Shown: one piece after another, positions 34,583 through 45,839 of the stretch
Layout of the letters: every line of letters starts with the position of its first letter
Numbering within the stretch: the first letter of the stretch is position 1
Source: Arthrobacter cheniae
GTDB taxonomy: Bacteria; Actinomycetota; Actinomycetes; Actinomycetales; Micrococcaceae
NCBI RefSeq assembly: GCF_003602275.1
Contig: NZ_QZVT01000003.1
Span: forward strand, 124,001 to 188,000
Direction of reading: 5' to 3'
Length of the DNA: 64,000 nucleotides
Made by a program: the position numbers and the translations under genes
Notes under the pieces: model-generated
Database searches by the model: none
What the model was told of the DNA's origin: nothing
Seen by the model: only the letters and a program-made list of their open reading frames with translations

Positions 34583-34609
34583 TACTTCCCGAGAAAGAAG
34601 CCCTGCCCC

Positions 34610-35455
34610 ATGTCCTCCGCCGTGCCCGAACCGTCCCGCAAACCGCCCCGTCCGCAGGCGGTCCTCGCCGTGCTGGAGACGCATCGGCTGAGTCCGCACC
34701 TCGTGCGGGTGGTGGCGGGCGGACCGGGCTTCGAGGACCTGCAGGAATGCGACGCGACGGACAGGTATGCCAAGCTGCTCTTCGCGAAGCCCGAGCTCGG
34801 CCTGGTGCCTCCGTACGACCTGGCTGCGCTGAAGCAGGACCTGCCGTCCGGGGACCGCCCCGTGAAGCGCACCTATACGATCCGCTGGCTCGACCGCGCG
34901 GCCCGGCGGCTCGCCATCGACTTCGTGGTGCATGGCGACGCCGGGATCGCGGGTCCCTGGGCGGCGGCAGCGGTGCCGGGTGACACGATGGTCCTCATGG
35001 GCCCGTCCGGAAAATGGTCACCCGACCCCACGGCCGACTGGCACCTGTTCGTCGGGGACGAGTCCGCCCTTCCGGCGATCGCCGCGGGCATCGAAGCCCT
35101 GCACCCCGCCGCCGTGGGGCACGCCTACCTCGAGGTGGACAGCGCCGCCGGGATCATCCCTCTGGACGCTCCCCCGGGCCTCGAGCTGCACTGGCTGCAC
35201 CGCGACGGGCAGGTGGCCGGGACGACGACGCTGCTCGCTGATGCCGTCGCCGCCGGTCCCTGGCCCGGCGGCCGCGTCGATGCCTTCGTCCACGGGGAAC
35301 GCGGTGCCATGAAAGCCCTGCGGGACGTCCTGTTCAGGGACAAGGGCCTGGCCCGCTCGCAGGTCTCCCTGTCGGGTTATTGGGCCTATGGCCGCGAGGA
35401 AGACACGTTCCAGGCGGAGAAGCGCGAACCGATCGGCCAGATCCTCGACGACTGA
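34610..35455 (+). CDS. Siderophore-interacting protein (ferric-siderophore reductase family)
   Basis: A 281-residue flavin/NAD(P)H-type reductase-like protein. Residues about 30-130 form the FAD-binding barrel with 'RYAKLLFA', 'VKRTYTIRWLD' (R-x-Y-T-I-R flavin motif) and 'VHGDAGIAGPWAAAA'. The C-terminal SIP domain has 'DWHLFVGDESALPAIA' and ends in the conserved 'SLSGYWAYGREEDTF'. Family members reduce Fe(III) from siderophores in the cytoplasm. The chosen ATG at 34610 opens 'MSSAVPEPSRK'. An iron box directly upstream fits iron regulation. It is convergent with the antiporter gene. Confidence 0.92.
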   Translation: MSSAVPEPSRKPPRPQAVLAVLETHRLSPHLVRVVAGGPGFEDLQECDATDRYAKLLFAKPELGLVPPYDLAALKQDLPSGDRPVKRTYTIRWLDRAARRLAIDFVVHGDAGIAGPWAAAAVPGDTMVLMGPSGKWSPDPTADWHLFVGDESALPAIAAGIEALHPAAVGHAYLEVDSAAGIIPLDAPPGLELHWLHRDGQVAGTTTLLADAVAAGPWPGGRVDAFVHGERGAMKALRDVLFRDKGLARSQVSLSGYWAYGREEDTFQAEKREPIGQILDD

Positions 35456-35469
35456 TCCTTCCGGTTGCG

Positions 35470-36663
35470 TCAGACGACCGGAACCGGTCCCGGCCGCCGC
35501 TTGGGGACCCTTTGCAGGAGGTCCATCACCGGCTCGGCGAGGCGCGCCATTACGGGACCGAGGACGGCCATGAGCAGGACGTACGTCGTCGCCAGGGCCG
35601 CGAGGTCCGGGACGACGGCGCCCGACGCCACCGCGAGTCCGGCGATGACGATCGAGAATTCTCCGCGGGCGACGAGCGCGGTCCCGGCCCGCGCCCGGCC
35701 CATGCGGCCGATCCCCTGCCTGCGGGCCGCCCACCAGCCGGTCCCGATCTTCGTCACCGAGGTGACGAGCGCGAGGAGCAGTGCGAAGCCGAGGACCGGC
35801 GGGATGGACGCCGGGTCGGTGTTCAGCCCGAACACCACGAAGAAGATCGCTGCGAAGAGGTCCCGCAGGGGTTCGAGGACCCGGGCCGCGTTCTCCGCCG
35901 TCGCCCCCGAGATGGCGATGCCGAGGAGGAACGCCCCGACGGCCGCCGATACCTGCAGGGCCGAGGCCAGTCCCGCCACGAGCAGCGCCGCGCCGATGAG
36001 GGTCAGGAGGAAGACCTCGCGATCCTTGCTGTCGACGACGGCCGAGACGACGTTGCCCCAGCGCAGGGCGACCACGAGCACGAGGGTCACCACGAGCAGC
36101 GAGATGCCGACCGTGCCGAGTCCGCCCGCGAAGCTGAGCCCAGCCAGGACAGCGGTGAGGATGGGCAGGTAGACGGCCATCGCGAGGTCCTCGAACACGA
36201 GGATCGCGAGGACGGTAGGAGTCTCCCTGTTACCCAGCCTGCCGAGGTCGCTGATGACCTTCGCGGCGATGCCGGACGAGGAGATGTAGGTGACGCCGCC
36301 CATGACGAGGGCTGCGACCGGCCCCCAGCCGAGGACGACGGCGACGAGCACGCCGGGCGTGAAGTTGAGGATGAGATCGACGACCCCGGCGAGCCAGGAC
36401 TGGCGCAGTCCCGTGACGAGTTCCTTCGCCGTGTACTCGAGGCCGAGCATCAGCAGGAGCAGGACCACCCCGATCTCGCTGGCCACATGGCTGAACTCGA
36501 TGACTCCCTCGAGTTGGAGGAAGCCGCCCTGCCCGAAGAACAGCCCGCCGATGAGGTACAGCGGGATGGGTGAAAGTCCGATCCGGCCCGCGAGCCGCCC
36601 GAGGATACCGAGGAACAGGAGAATGGCACCGAGTTCGATCAGGGTCAGGGCGGTCGTGTGCAC
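35470..36663 (-). CDS. CPA2-type K+(Na+)/H+ antiporter, KhtU-like
   Basis: A 397-residue, 12-13 TM monovalent cation/proton antiporter. The CPA2 core is visible: 'GLFFGQGGFLQLEG', 'LLMLGLEYTAKEL', 'ISSSGIAAKVISDLG', 'VFEDLAMAVYLP', 'GAFLLGIAISG', and 'VFFVVFGLNTDPAS'-like blocks. The family exchanges K+ or Na+ for H+ across the membrane. It lacks its own cytoplasmic TrkA-N domain. Instead the preceding gene supplies an RCK_C protein, as in Bacillus KhtTU. GTG at 36663 is seven bases after that gene's stop; no strong ribosome binding site, so coupling is likely. Confidence 0.88.
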   Translation of the reverse strand: MHTTALTLIELGAILLFLGILGRLAGRIGLSPIPLYLIGGLFFGQGGFLQLEGVIEFSHVASEIGVVLLLLMLGLEYTAKELVTGLRQSWLAGVVDLILNFTPGVLVAVVLGWGPVAALVMGGVTYISSSGIAAKVISDLGRLGNRETPTVLAILVFEDLAMAVYLPILTAVLAGLSFAGGLGTVGISLLVVTLVLVVALRWGNVVSAVVDSKDREVFLLTLIGAALLVAGLASALQVSAAVGAFLLGIAISGATAENAARVLEPLRDLFAAIFFVVFGLNTDPASIPPVLGFALLLALVTSVTKIGTGWWAARRQGIGRMGRARAGTALVARGEFSIVIAGLAVASGAVVPDLAALATTYVLLMAVLGPVMARLAEPVMDLLQRVPKRRPGPVPVV

Positions 36664-36670
36664 AGGCGGC

Positions 36671-37153
36671 TCAGCCGTTTCGCAGGATGTCCGCCGCGGT
36701 GTCGAGGCCCTCGGATGTGCCCACCGCCACGAGCAGGTCGCCGGCGGCGAGGATGAAGTCGGGCGTGGGCGAAGCCTGCACCTGACCGGAGCGAAGCACC
36801 GCCACCAGGGACGCACCGGAGCGCGAGCGCATCCGGGTGTCCGCGAGCGGGCGTCCCTCGAAGGGCGAGCCGTGCTCGATCTGGAACTGCCGCGTGGAGA
36901 CTCCGGGGAGGTCACGATGCTCCTCCGTCAGCTGTGCGACGAGCTGGCGTGAGCCGAGGAGGTTGCCGATGGTCGCTGCCTCATCCGGGGTCAGCGGGAT
37001 CGACGCGACGCAGGCGTCGGGATCGCTGGCCTTGGAGATGATGAGGTCCAGATCGCCGTCACGCTGGGCGACGATCCCTACCCTCCGACCGGAGCCTGTG
37101 ACGATCTCGCGCCGCACTCCGATGCCGGGAAGGCGTGTTTCGATGACGTTCAT
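36671..37153 (-). CDS. RCK_C (TrkA-C) regulatory subunit, KhtT-like
   Basis: A 160-residue soluble protein. The N-terminal half ('VRREIVTGSGRRVGIVAQRDGDLDLI' and 'IPLTPDEAATIGNLLG') matches the KhtT N-terminal region. The C-terminal half carries the RCK_C fold 'GRPLADTRMRSRSGASLVAVLRSG' through 'ILAAGDLLVAVGTSEGL'. Such proteins bind nucleotides or ions and gate a partner antiporter. It directly precedes the CPA2 antiporter by seven bases, making a KhtTU-like pair probably used for K+ efflux under alkaline, osmotic or electrophile stress. The stress link is from homologues. Confidence 0.88.
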   Translation of the reverse strand: MNVIETRLPGIGVRREIVTGSGRRVGIVAQRDGDLDLIISKASDPDACVASIPLTPDEAATIGNLLGSRQLVAQLTEEHRDLPGVSTRQFQIEHGSPFEGRPLADTRMRSRSGASLVAVLRSGQVQASPTPDFILAAGDLLVAVGTSEGLDTAADILRNG

Positions 37154-37177
37154 GCGCCCATCCTAGACCTGCGCGGA

Positions 37178-38152
37178 CTATTCCTCGGACGGCAGGGACC
37201 GCGTGGAGCTTCCGTTCGCTGAGGGCGTCGACGCAGCCCGGGGAGAGTACAGATCCGGCTCGAGATAGATGGCCGTGGCGATCGGGACGGCTGTCCGGAT
37301 GCGCTGCTCGGCGCCGTTGATGACCGCTGCGATCTGCCTGCCGTTCTCCTGGCCCTCCACCGTGATCTTGGCTGCGACGAGCAGTTCCTCGGGCCCGAGG
37401 TGGAGCGTCTTGAGGTGGATGATGCGGGTTGATCCGTCGCTCGCGATGGCCGCCTCGATCTTCGCAACATCCGACGCCTTGGCCGATTCCCCGAGCAGCA
37501 GGCTCTTGGTCTCGACGGCGAGCACGGCGGCGATACCCACCAGGAGCAGTCCGATCATTGCGGTACCAGCGGCGTCCCACATGCCGTTATCGGTGAGCAG
37601 CGTCATCGATACGCCGAACAGGGCGAAGACGAGCCCGATGAGCGCACCGAAGTCCTCGAGCAGGATGACCGGCAGTTCGGGGGCTTTCGCCGTGCGGACG
37701 AAGCGTATCCAACCCATGTCGCCGCGCGTGTGGTTGGACTCCCTGATGGCGGTCCGGAACGAGAAGGACTCGGCGATGATCGCGCCGATGAGGACCGCGA
37801 GGGGCACCCACCAGAAGCTGCCTTCGATCGGGTGCGGGTCCTGGTACTTGTGGTACGCCTCGTACAGCGCGAAGAGGCCTCCGACGCTGAAGAGGACGAT
37901 CGAGACGATGAAGGCGTAGATGTAACGCTCGCGGCCGTACCCGAAGGGATGTTCGGGACTGGCCTGGCGCTTTGCGCGCTTTCCGCCGAGGAGGAGCAGG
38001 AGCTGGTTGCCGGAGTCCGCCACCGAGTGGATTCCCTCGGCGAGCATCGACGAGGAACGCGTGAGGGCGAACGCCACGAACTTGAGCGCGGCGATGGTGA
38101 GGTTGGCGGCGAGGGCCGCGACGATCGCCTTGTTGCCTCCACTTGCCGACAT
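37178..38152 (-). CDS. Cation diffusion facilitator (CDF) family transporter
   Basis: A 324-residue metal exporter-like protein with six TM segments. 'AEGIHSVADSGNQLLLLLGGKRAK' and 'HPFGYGRERYIYAF' are the conserved TM2-TM3 blocks with the H and D metal-site residues; 'LLEDFGALIGLVFALFG' forms TM5 with its Asp. A C-terminal cytoplasmic domain follows from residue 220. The unusual TM4-5 loop and lack of a His-rich loop fit the SLC30A9-like subgroup. The metal (Zn, Co, Mn or other) is not determined. It is co-directional with, and 24 bases upstream of, the KhtTU-like pair. Confidence 0.9.
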   Translation of the reverse strand: MSASGGNKAIVAALAANLTIAALKFVAFALTRSSSMLAEGIHSVADSGNQLLLLLGGKRAKRQASPEHPFGYGRERYIYAFIVSIVLFSVGGLFALYEAYHKYQDPHPIEGSFWWVPLAVLIGAIIAESFSFRTAIRESNHTRGDMGWIRFVRTAKAPELPVILLEDFGALIGLVFALFGVSMTLLTDNGMWDAAGTAMIGLLLVGIAAVLAVETKSLLLGESAKASDVAKIEAAIASDGSTRIIHLKTLHLGPEELLVAAKITVEGQENGRQIAAVINGAEQRIRTAVPIATAIYLEPDLYSPRAASTPSANGSSTRSLPSEE

Positions 38153-38311
38153 GATCCGCTTCCGTTCCTCCTGCCCGCGTTCCCGCGGGTATTCCGATGA
38201 TTTGCAGGCACACCGCCAGGGGCCCCGGGGCTGCGTCCGGCCACTACTCTACGGAAGAGTTGGTACGACGGGGCAGGAAAGTGCACCTGGTGACAGGCCG
38301 TTGCGGACGGC

Positions 38312-39409
38312 TCAGGCGGGTCGGAGCGCGCTCGCCGCGGCCAGGATGCGCGAGGGGTCCGCACCCAGGTCGGCGGGATCAGCCCCCGTCAGCAGGACGG
38401 TGGCGAGTTCGGCGATGCCCGACGACGTCTGGAAGCCGTACCCGCCCTGCCCTGCGTGCCAGAAGAAACCGGGGTGGCCGACGTCGAACCCCACCACGGG
38501 GAGTCCGGACGCCCGCTCGGTCCTCAGCCCCGTCCAGGACCTCCGGACCGAGGTGATATCGAGGGTCGTGACCGACGCGAGGTGGTCGATCAGCCGCTCG
38601 ACGTCACCGGGACGGGGTTGAGCGTCGCCTGCTTCGGCGGGTTCGGACTCACTCGGCGAGATCAGGACGCCCTCGGTGTCGGGCCGGTAGTAGAACGAGC
38701 CGTCGGCCGCGGCGACCATCGGGGTGCCGACCGGCGGCGCATTCCCGGCGGCGACGATCGCGGCGGTCCGCCGGAGCGGTACCAGTCCCTGCGGTGCGAT
38801 GCCGCACAGCTCGGCGACGCCGTCCGCCCACGCCCCCGCCGCATCGACCACGACCTCCGCCGTGATGCTGCGGTACCCCGCCCGGACGCTCCAGCCCGTG
38901 CCGTCGTACCGGGCGGAGGTGACTGGCGCACCCGTGAGGATGAGGACGCCGTCGTCGCTCGCGCTCCGTCGGTGGTATTCGAGGAGGAGGTCCGTGTCCG
39001 TGCCGACGGAGTCGGTGTCGATGGCCGCGGCACCGAAGGCGTCCGGGCGCAGCTGCGGGCACAGCTCCAGTGCCTCGGCGTGCGGAACCCGGCGCATCGA
39101 CGCACCGGCCGCAGCCTCGACGTCGGCCTCCGACCCGATGAGCAGGAAGGACCGCGGCACGGTGAGCGGGAGCCCGGTGGAGGACTGGACACCGGAGAGC
39201 AGCTCGAGCGTGCGGCGCGTCAGGTCCACCACGGGTCCTGGCCCGTAGCTCGGGATGAGCTGGCGCGCGGAGCGGGACGATGTGTGGTATCCGAGGGTGG
39301 ACTCCGACTCGACGAGCACCACGCTGGAGAACGGCGCCAGGGCGGACGCCAGCGAGAGGCCGGCGATCCCGCCGCCGATGATCAGGATGTCGCACTCGAG
39401 GGAGCTCAT
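38312..39409 (-). CDS. FAD-dependent oxidoreductase (DAO family)
   Basis: A 365-residue flavoenzyme with the N-terminal dinucleotide-binding loop 'DILIIGGGIAGLSLASAL' and E at the end of beta-2 ('VVLVESESTLG'). A DAO-type substrate domain and the C-terminal FAD loop 'GLPVVGF...FFWHAGQGGYGFQTS' complete the fold. It resembles D-amino-acid or glycine oxidase/dehydrogenase-like proteins; the substrate is unknown. Downstream kbl ends 58 bases before the start on the same strand, but the two need not be linked. Confidence 0.85.
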   Translation of the reverse strand: MSSLECDILIIGGGIAGLSLASALAPFSSVVLVESESTLGYHTSSRSARQLIPSYGPGPVVDLTRRTLELLSGVQSSTGLPLTVPRSFLLIGSEADVEAAAGASMRRVPHAEALELCPQLRPDAFGAAAIDTDSVGTDTDLLLEYHRRSASDDGVLILTGAPVTSARYDGTGWSVRAGYRSITAEVVVDAAGAWADGVAELCGIAPQGLVPLRRTAAIVAAGNAPPVGTPMVAAADGSFYYRPDTEGVLISPSESEPAEAGDAQPRPGDVERLIDHLASVTTLDITSVRRSWTGLRTERASGLPVVGFDVGHPGFFWHAGQGGYGFQTSSGIAELATVLLTGADPADLGADPSRILAAASALRPA

Positions 39410-39466
39410 CCCGTCATCCTAGGGCGGCCCTCCCCCAACGAGACGGGCTGATCGGTACAGGTGTGC

Positions 39467-40717
<1,251 letters not shown>

Positions 40718-40731
40718 GGTGTTCCTGCCTT

Positions 40732-41775
40732 CTAGAAGGTGGTCCAGTCGAGGACCACTTTGCCGCTCGCGCCGTCGCGCGCTGTTGTGAAGCCCTGTTG
40801 CCACTCCGTGGCCGGCAGGCAGTCGGTGACCACGGACGAGACAGCCTCGCGCAGCGTCCGGTCGGACTGCAGCATGGCACTCATCGCGTACCAGGTCTCG
40901 AACATCTCGCGCCCGTAGATCCCCTTGAGCGTGAGCATGTGGGTGACCACCTTGCCCCAGTCGATGGAGATGGGAGCGGCGGGCAGCCCGAGCAGGGCGA
41001 TGCGCCCGCCGTGGTTCATGTTGTCGATCATCTCGGGCAGCGCTGTGGCGTGGCCGGACATCTCCATCCCGACGTCGAACCCCTCCTTCATGCCGAGCTC
41101 GCGCTGCGCGTCCGCGATGCGCCTGCGGCTGACGTCGATGGCGATATCGGCTCCGATGCCGCGCGCCAGGTCCAGCCGGGGGGCCGAGACGTCGGTGATG
41201 GCGATCTTGCGGGCTCCTGCATGGCGGGCGACGGCGACCGCCATGAGTCCGATGGGCCCGGCTCCGGTGATCAGCACGTCCTCCCCGACGAGCGGGAAGC
41301 TCAGCGCGGTGTGGACGGCGTTGCCGAAGGGGTCGAAGACGGCTCCGAGCTCGGGCGTGATGGTCGCGTCGTGCACCCAGACGTTGGTCTCGGGGACGAC
41401 GACGAACTGGGCGAACGCGCCGTCGCGCTGGACCCCGACGCTGGAGGTACGGATACACATCTGGCGACGGCCGGCGCGGCAGTTGCGGCAGGTCCCGCAG
41501 ACGATGTGGCCTTCGCCCGAGACGCGGTCCCCGATCCGGATGTCGTGGATGCCCTCGCCGAGCGCCACGACCTCGCCGTAGAACTCGTGGCCCGGGATGA
41601 GCGGGGCCTTGATCATGCCCTGCGCCCAAGCGTCCCAGCTCTCGATGTGGAGGTCGGTGCCGCAGATGCCCGTGGTGATGACCCTGATCTTGACCTCGCC
41701 CCACCCTGCCTCGGGTTCGGGTCGGTCGATGAGTTCGAAACCGGGGTGGGCCCCGGATTTGTACAGCGCCTTCAC
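40732..41775 (-). CDS. tdh: L-threonine 3-dehydrogenase
   Basis: A 347-residue zinc alcohol-dehydrogenase-family enzyme oxidising threonine to 2-amino-3-ketobutyrate with NAD+. The catalytic zinc site begins with Cys in '[15 protein letters not shown]' and 'GHEFYGEVV'; structural zinc cysteines are in '[15 protein letters not shown]'; the Rossmann loop is '[15 protein letters not shown]'. The GTG at 41775 has AAGGAA at suitable spacing; upstream sequence of the same frame is not conserved-looking. It leads the tdh-kbl operon. Confidence 0.96.
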   Translation of the reverse strand: MKALYKSGAHPGFELIDRPEPEAGWGEVKIRVITTGICGTDLHIESWDAWAQGMIKAPLIPGHEFYGEVVALGEGIHDIRIGDRVSGEGHIVCGTCRNCRAGRRQMCIRTSSVGVQRDGAFAQFVVVPETNVWVHDATITPELGAVFDPFGNAVHTALSFPLVGEDVLITGAGPIGLMAVAVARHAGARKIAITDVSAPRLDLARGIGADIAIDVSRRRIADAQRELGMKEGFDVGMEMSGHATALPEMIDNMNHGGRIALLGLPAAPISIDWGKVVTHMLTLKGIYGREMFETWYAMSAMLQSDRTLREAVSSVVTDCLPATEWQQGFTTARDGASGKVVLDWTTF

Positions 41776-41870
41776 TGGACAGTTCCTTCCATGCCGCCGG
41801 CGGCAGCCGGCGGGATAGGCCGGGCCGATGCGGTACGAGTGCCGGGCGGGATGTGCCCGCAGCCACAGTA

Positions 41871-42788
41871 TCAGCGCGCGACGGCGGGGGCGCCGGACTC
41901 CTCTTCGAGCACTGCGGCCAGTACCTCGAGCCCGAGCGAGAGGAACGCCGGGGCGTCGTCCGAGGACGCCGCCAGGGCGCTGCCCATGCTCACCGCCCAG
42001 CCCCGGGCGCGGTCCCAGGTGGCGGGGTCGGTCGGGCGACGGGCCTCCAGCGCCGCGCGGAAGGCGGAACGGCCCGCCGCGTCGAAGTGCAGCCATGCTG
42101 CCGCGAGGTCGGTCGCCGGATCACCGGAGCACAGGTCACCGAAGTCGACGACGCCGGCCAGGACGCCGCCGGCCGTCAGTACCGTGTTGGCGGGATGCAG
42201 GTCCCCGTGCAGCCAGAGGGGCGTCCCGGCCCAGGCCGGGACGGCGAGCGCCCGGTCCCAGATGTCCATCAGCGAGCCGGTCGGTACTCCCGGCAGGGAC
42301 GCGAGGCGCGCACGGACGACGTCGTCGCGCGCCGCCAGCGGACCACCGCGCCCCACCGGACTCCTGGGGGCTCCGGGCGGCGCCGGGCGCTGGAACTCGG
42401 CGAGGAAGTGCGCGAGCGGGACGGCCGCCGGTGCGCGACGGGCCCGAGGCACGGTGATGCCACCGGCACCGGGGATCCAGCGGCAGACGGACCAGTGCCA
42501 GGGATAGCCGGAGCCCGGCGACCCGGCACGAAGCGGCGCGGAGGTCGGCAGGGACAGGTGCCGGGTCAGGCCCGGCAGCCACTGCTGCTCCGCGACCATC
42601 AGCGCGTTGGCGACCTCCCGACGGGGAAGCCGCACCACCAGGTCCGCTCCGAGCCTGAAGAGGAAGTTGTCCCACCCGTGACCGACGAAGCGGACCGGCA
42701 GATCGGCCAGGTCCGGATGCTGGTCGGTCAGCAGGGACGTGACGAGGGATGGCGCGACGTCGATCTCTGCCCTCGGCAGAACCGCCAT
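41871..42788 (-). CDS. Aminoglycoside phosphotransferase-like kinase (APH family)
   Basis: A 305-residue APH/choline-kinase-fold protein. The catalytic loop '[11 protein letters not shown]' and the metal-binding '[18 protein letters not shown]' are intact; an ATP-lysine region is seen near 'LVVRLPRR'. Genomic members usually phosphorylate sugars, amino alcohols or small metabolites. Nothing here shows antibiotic resistance, so resistance should not be assumed. It lies between tdh and gatB, 28 bases after gatB's stop, on the same strand. Confidence 0.85.
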   Translation of the reverse strand: MAVLPRAEIDVAPSLVTSLLTDQHPDLADLPVRFVGHGWDNFLFRLGADLVVRLPRREVANALMVAEQQWLPGLTRHLSLPTSAPLRAGSPGSGYPWHWSVCRWIPGAGGITVPRARRAPAAVPLAHFLAEFQRPAPPGAPRSPVGRGGPLAARDDVVRARLASLPGVPTGSLMDIWDRALAVPAWAGTPLWLHGDLHPANTVLTAGGVLAGVVDFGDLCSGDPATDLAAAWLHFDAAGRSAFRAALEARRPTDPATWDRARGWAVSMGSALAASSDDAPAFLSLGLEVLAAVLEEESGAPAVAR

Positions 42789-42816
42789 CGCGCCCTCCCT
42801 GCTGAGCTGAGCAGCC

Positions 42817-44331
42817 CTAGCCCTCGACGCCGAGGCGCTGCAGGATGAGTTCGCGCACGCGCCCGGCGTCGGCCTGGCCGCGGGTCGCCTTCATGACCCC
42901 GCCCACGATCGCGCCGACGGCCTGAACCTTGCCCCCGCGGATCTTCGCGGCGACATCCGGCTGGGCCGCGAGGGCGCCGTCGATCGCTTCGAGCAGCGGG
43001 CCGTCGTCGGACACCACCGCGAGGCCTCGCTTCTCCACGACCTCGGCAGGGGTGCCTTCACCGGCGAGGACGCCGTCGAGCACGTCGCGCGAGAGCTTGT
43101 CGTTGATCTTGCCACTCTCGATGAGCACGTTGAGCTCCACGATCAGTTCGGGTGTCACGCCCAGTTCGGCGGGCTCGAGGTCCGCGAGCTTGGCGCGGCG
43201 CGAGATCTCGCCCATCCACCATTTGCGGGCGACGGCGGCGCTGACGCCGGCAGCGATGGTGTCCTCGATCGAGGACATGACGCCGGCGTTGACGACGTCG
43301 CGGAACTCGGCGTCGGAGTAGCCCCAGTCAGCCTGCAGCCGCTTGCGCCGCTCGGCGGGCGGCTCGGGCAGTTCGGCACGCAGCTTCTCGATCCAGGCGT
43401 GGTTCGTCACGACGGGCACGAGGTCGGGCTCCGGGAAGTAGCGGTAGTCGTCGGCGTCGGACTTGGGGCGGCCCGACGTCGTCGACCGCGTGTCCTCGTG
43501 CCAGTGGCGCGTCTCCTGCTGGATGGGCGTGCCGGAATCGAGGACCGCCGCGTGGCGCTGGATCTCGTACCGGACAGCGTGCTCGACGGCGCGCAGCGAG
43601 TTGACGTTCTTCGTCTCTGTACGCGTGCCGAACTTCTCCTGCCCGTAGGGGCGCAGCGATACGTTGGCATCGCAGCGCACGTTGCCGCGTTCCATGCGCG
43701 CGTCGGACACGCCGAGGTTCTTGACGATCTCGCGGATGGCCGCGACATAGGCCTTGGCGAGCTCGGGGGCGCGGGAACCGACACCCTCGATGGGCTTCGT
43801 GACGATCTCGATGAGGGGAACGCCGGCACGGTTGTAGTCGACGAGGGAGAAATCGGCGCCCTGGATCCGGCCGGTCGCGCCGCCCATGTGCGTCAGTTTC
43901 CCGGCATCCTCCTCCATGTGCGCGCGCTCGATCTCGACCGTGAACACGGTGCCGTCCGCGAGTTCGATGTCGATGGACCCGTCATAGGCGATGGGGTCCT
44001 CGAACTGGGAGGTCTGGAAGTTCTTCGGGGTGTCCGGGTAGAAGTAGTTCTTCCGCGCGAAGTAGCACTTCTCGGCGATCTTGCAGTTCAGCGCGAGCCC
44101 GATCTTGATCGCCGACTCCACGGCCACGCCGTTGACGACGGGCAGGACGCCGGGCAGGCCGAGGTCCACGGGTGTCACATTGGTGTTCGGCACGTCCCCG
44201 AAGGCGTTCGGCGCGGACGAGAACATCTTGGTTCTCGTGTTGAGCTCCACGTGGACCTCGAAGCCGAGCACGGGATCGTACTTTTCCATCGCCTCTTCGA
44301 AGGACAGGATCTCGTCGGTTGCAGCAGTCAT
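42817..44331 (-). CDS. gatB: Asp-tRNA(Asn)/Glu-tRNA(Gln) amidotransferase subunit B
   Basis: A 504-residue GatB that phosphorylates the mischarged Glu or Asp on tRNA, using ammonia channelled from GatA. 'FEVHVELNTRTKMFS', 'VDYNRAGVPLIEIV', 'GNVRCDANVSLRP' and 'FPEPDLVPV' are conserved GatB blocks; the C-terminal YqeY-like tRNA-binding domain starts near residue 390. The start ATG 44331 shares a base with the gatA stop (TAATG) and has GGAGGAAG upstream. It ends the gatCAB operon. Confidence 0.97.
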   Translation of the reverse strand: MTAATDEILSFEEAMEKYDPVLGFEVHVELNTRTKMFSSAPNAFGDVPNTNVTPVDLGLPGVLPVVNGVAVESAIKIGLALNCKIAEKCYFARKNYFYPDTPKNFQTSQFEDPIAYDGSIDIELADGTVFTVEIERAHMEEDAGKLTHMGGATGRIQGADFSLVDYNRAGVPLIEIVTKPIEGVGSRAPELAKAYVAAIREIVKNLGVSDARMERGNVRCDANVSLRPYGQEKFGTRTETKNVNSLRAVEHAVRYEIQRHAAVLDSGTPIQQETRHWHEDTRSTTSGRPKSDADDYRYFPEPDLVPVVTNHAWIEKLRAELPEPPAERRKRLQADWGYSDAEFRDVVNAGVMSSIEDTIAAGVSAAVARKWWMGEISRRAKLADLEPAELGVTPELIVELNVLIESGKINDKLSRDVLDGVLAGEGTPAEVVEKRGLAVVSDDGPLLEAIDGALAAQPDVAAKIRGGKVQAVGAIVGGVMKATRGQADAGRVRELILQRLGVEG

Positions 44332-45836
44332 TACTTCCTCCCTGCGATCTCGGGGGCCTTGGCCAGCAGCGGCCCGCCCCACGTCTCTTCGAGCAGTGCT
44401 TCGAGGACGGCGCCCACGCGGTAGAGGCGCGCGTCCTTGCGGGCGGGTGCGAGGAGCTGGATGCCGACCGGCAGTCCGTCCTCGTCCGCGAGGCCGCCCG
44501 GCAGGGACAGTCCGGGGATGCCGGCCATGTTCGCCGGGATCGTCGCGACGTCGTTGAGGTACATGGCCAGCGGGTCGTCGATCTTCTCCCCCAGCTTGAA
44601 GGCGGTGGTGGGGGCGGTCGGCGAGATGAGCACGTCGGCCTGCTCGAACGCGGCCGCGAAGTCGCGCTGGATGAGCGTGCGGACCTTCTGTGCCGAACCG
44701 TAGTAGGCGTCGTAGTAGCCGGCGCTCAGCGCGTACGTGCCGAGGATGATGCGGCGCTTGACCTCGTCACCGAAGCCGGCGGCGCGGGTGGCCCCCATGA
44801 CCCGTTCGATCGTCGGGGTGCCCTCGGGCACGACGCGCAGGCCGAAGCGCACGCCGTCGTACTTCGCGAGGTTGCTGGAAGCTTCCGACGGCATGATCAG
44901 GTAGTAGGCGCCGAGCGCGTACCGGAAGTTGGGGCAGGAGACCTCGACGACCTCCGCGCCCGCCGACCGCAGCAATTCGAGCGACTCGGAGAAGCGCGTG
45001 AGGACGCCGGCCTGGTAGCCCTCGCCCTGCAGTTCCTTGATGACGCCGATGCGCATTCCTTCGACCTGGCCCATGCGGGCGGCCTCGACGAGGGCACCGA
45101 CGGGGTCGGTCAGGGACGTCGAGTCGTGGGGGTCGTGGCCACCGATGACCTCGTGCAGCAGCGCGCTGTCGAGGACGGTCCGGGAGACGGGACCGATCTG
45201 GTCGAGGGAGGACGCCATGGCAATGGCGCCGTAGCGGGAGACGCCGCCGTAGGTGGGCTTCACGCCGACCGTCCCGGTGACGGCGCCGGGCTGGCGGATG
45301 GAGCCACCGGTGTCGGTACCGAGGGCCAGCGGCGCCTCGAAGGCGGCGACGGCGGCAGCGGACCCGCCACCGGATCCGCCGGGGATGCGGTCGAGGTCCC
45401 ACGGGTTGCGGGTGGGCCCGTACGCGGAGTGCTCGGTGGAGGAGCCCATCGCGAATTCGTCGAGGTTGGTCTTGCCGAGGATAGGCATCTTCGCGGCGCG
45501 GAGCTTCTTCACCACGGTGGCGTCGTAGGGGCTCTGCCAGCCTTCGAGGATCTTCGACCCGGCCGTGGTGGGCTGGCCCTTCGTGACGATGAGGTCCTTC
45601 ACGGCGATGGGGACGCCGGCGAGCGGGTGCAGGGTATCGCCGTCGGACCGGGCCTTGTCGACCTCGGCGGCGACGAGCAGCGCCTCGTCGGTGTTGACGT
45701 GCAGGAAGGCGTTGATCGCGCCGTCGACGGCGTCGATGCGGTCCAGGTAGGCCTGCGTCGCCTCGACGGCGGAGACCTCCTTCGACGCGAGCTTCTGCGC
45801 CAGGGAGTGGGCGGAGAGGTGGATCAGGTCGGTCAT
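44331..45836 (-). CDS. gatA: Asp-tRNA(Asn)/Glu-tRNA(Gln) amidotransferase subunit A
   Basis: A 501-residue amidase-signature protein that releases ammonia from glutamine. The catalytic Ser-cisSer-Lys triad is visible: Lys in 'AVKDLI', cis-Ser in '[14 protein letters not shown]' and nucleophile Ser in '[11 protein letters not shown]'. Also '[13 protein letters not shown]'. It begins three bases after gatC and overlaps gatB by one base. Confidence 0.97.
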   Translation of the reverse strand: MTDLIHLSAHSLAQKLASKEVSAVEATQAYLDRIDAVDGAINAFLHVNTDEALLVAAEVDKARSDGDTLHPLAGVPIAVKDLIVTKGQPTTAGSKILEGWQSPYDATVVKKLRAAKMPILGKTNLDEFAMGSSTEHSAYGPTRNPWDLDRIPGGSGGGSAAAVAAFEAPLALGTDTGGSIRQPGAVTGTVGVKPTYGGVSRYGAIAMASSLDQIGPVSRTVLDSALLHEVIGGHDPHDSTSLTDPVGALVEAARMGQVEGMRIGVIKELQGEGYQAGVLTRFSESLELLRSAGAEVVEVSCPNFRYALGAYYLIMPSEASSNLAKYDGVRFGLRVVPEGTPTIERVMGATRAAGFGDEVKRRIILGTYALSAGYYDAYYGSAQKVRTLIQRDFAAAFEQADVLISPTAPTTAFKLGEKIDDPLAMYLNDVATIPANMAGIPGLSLPGGLADEDGLPVGIQLLAPARKDARLYRVGAVLEALLEETWGGPLLAKAPEIAGRK

Positions 45837-45839
45837 GGG

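Noticed and set aside
41871-42788. APH-like gene as an antibiotic-resistance determinant
   Set aside because: Catalytic motifs only show a small-molecule kinase fold; no mobile context and no subfamily-specific match can be claimed.
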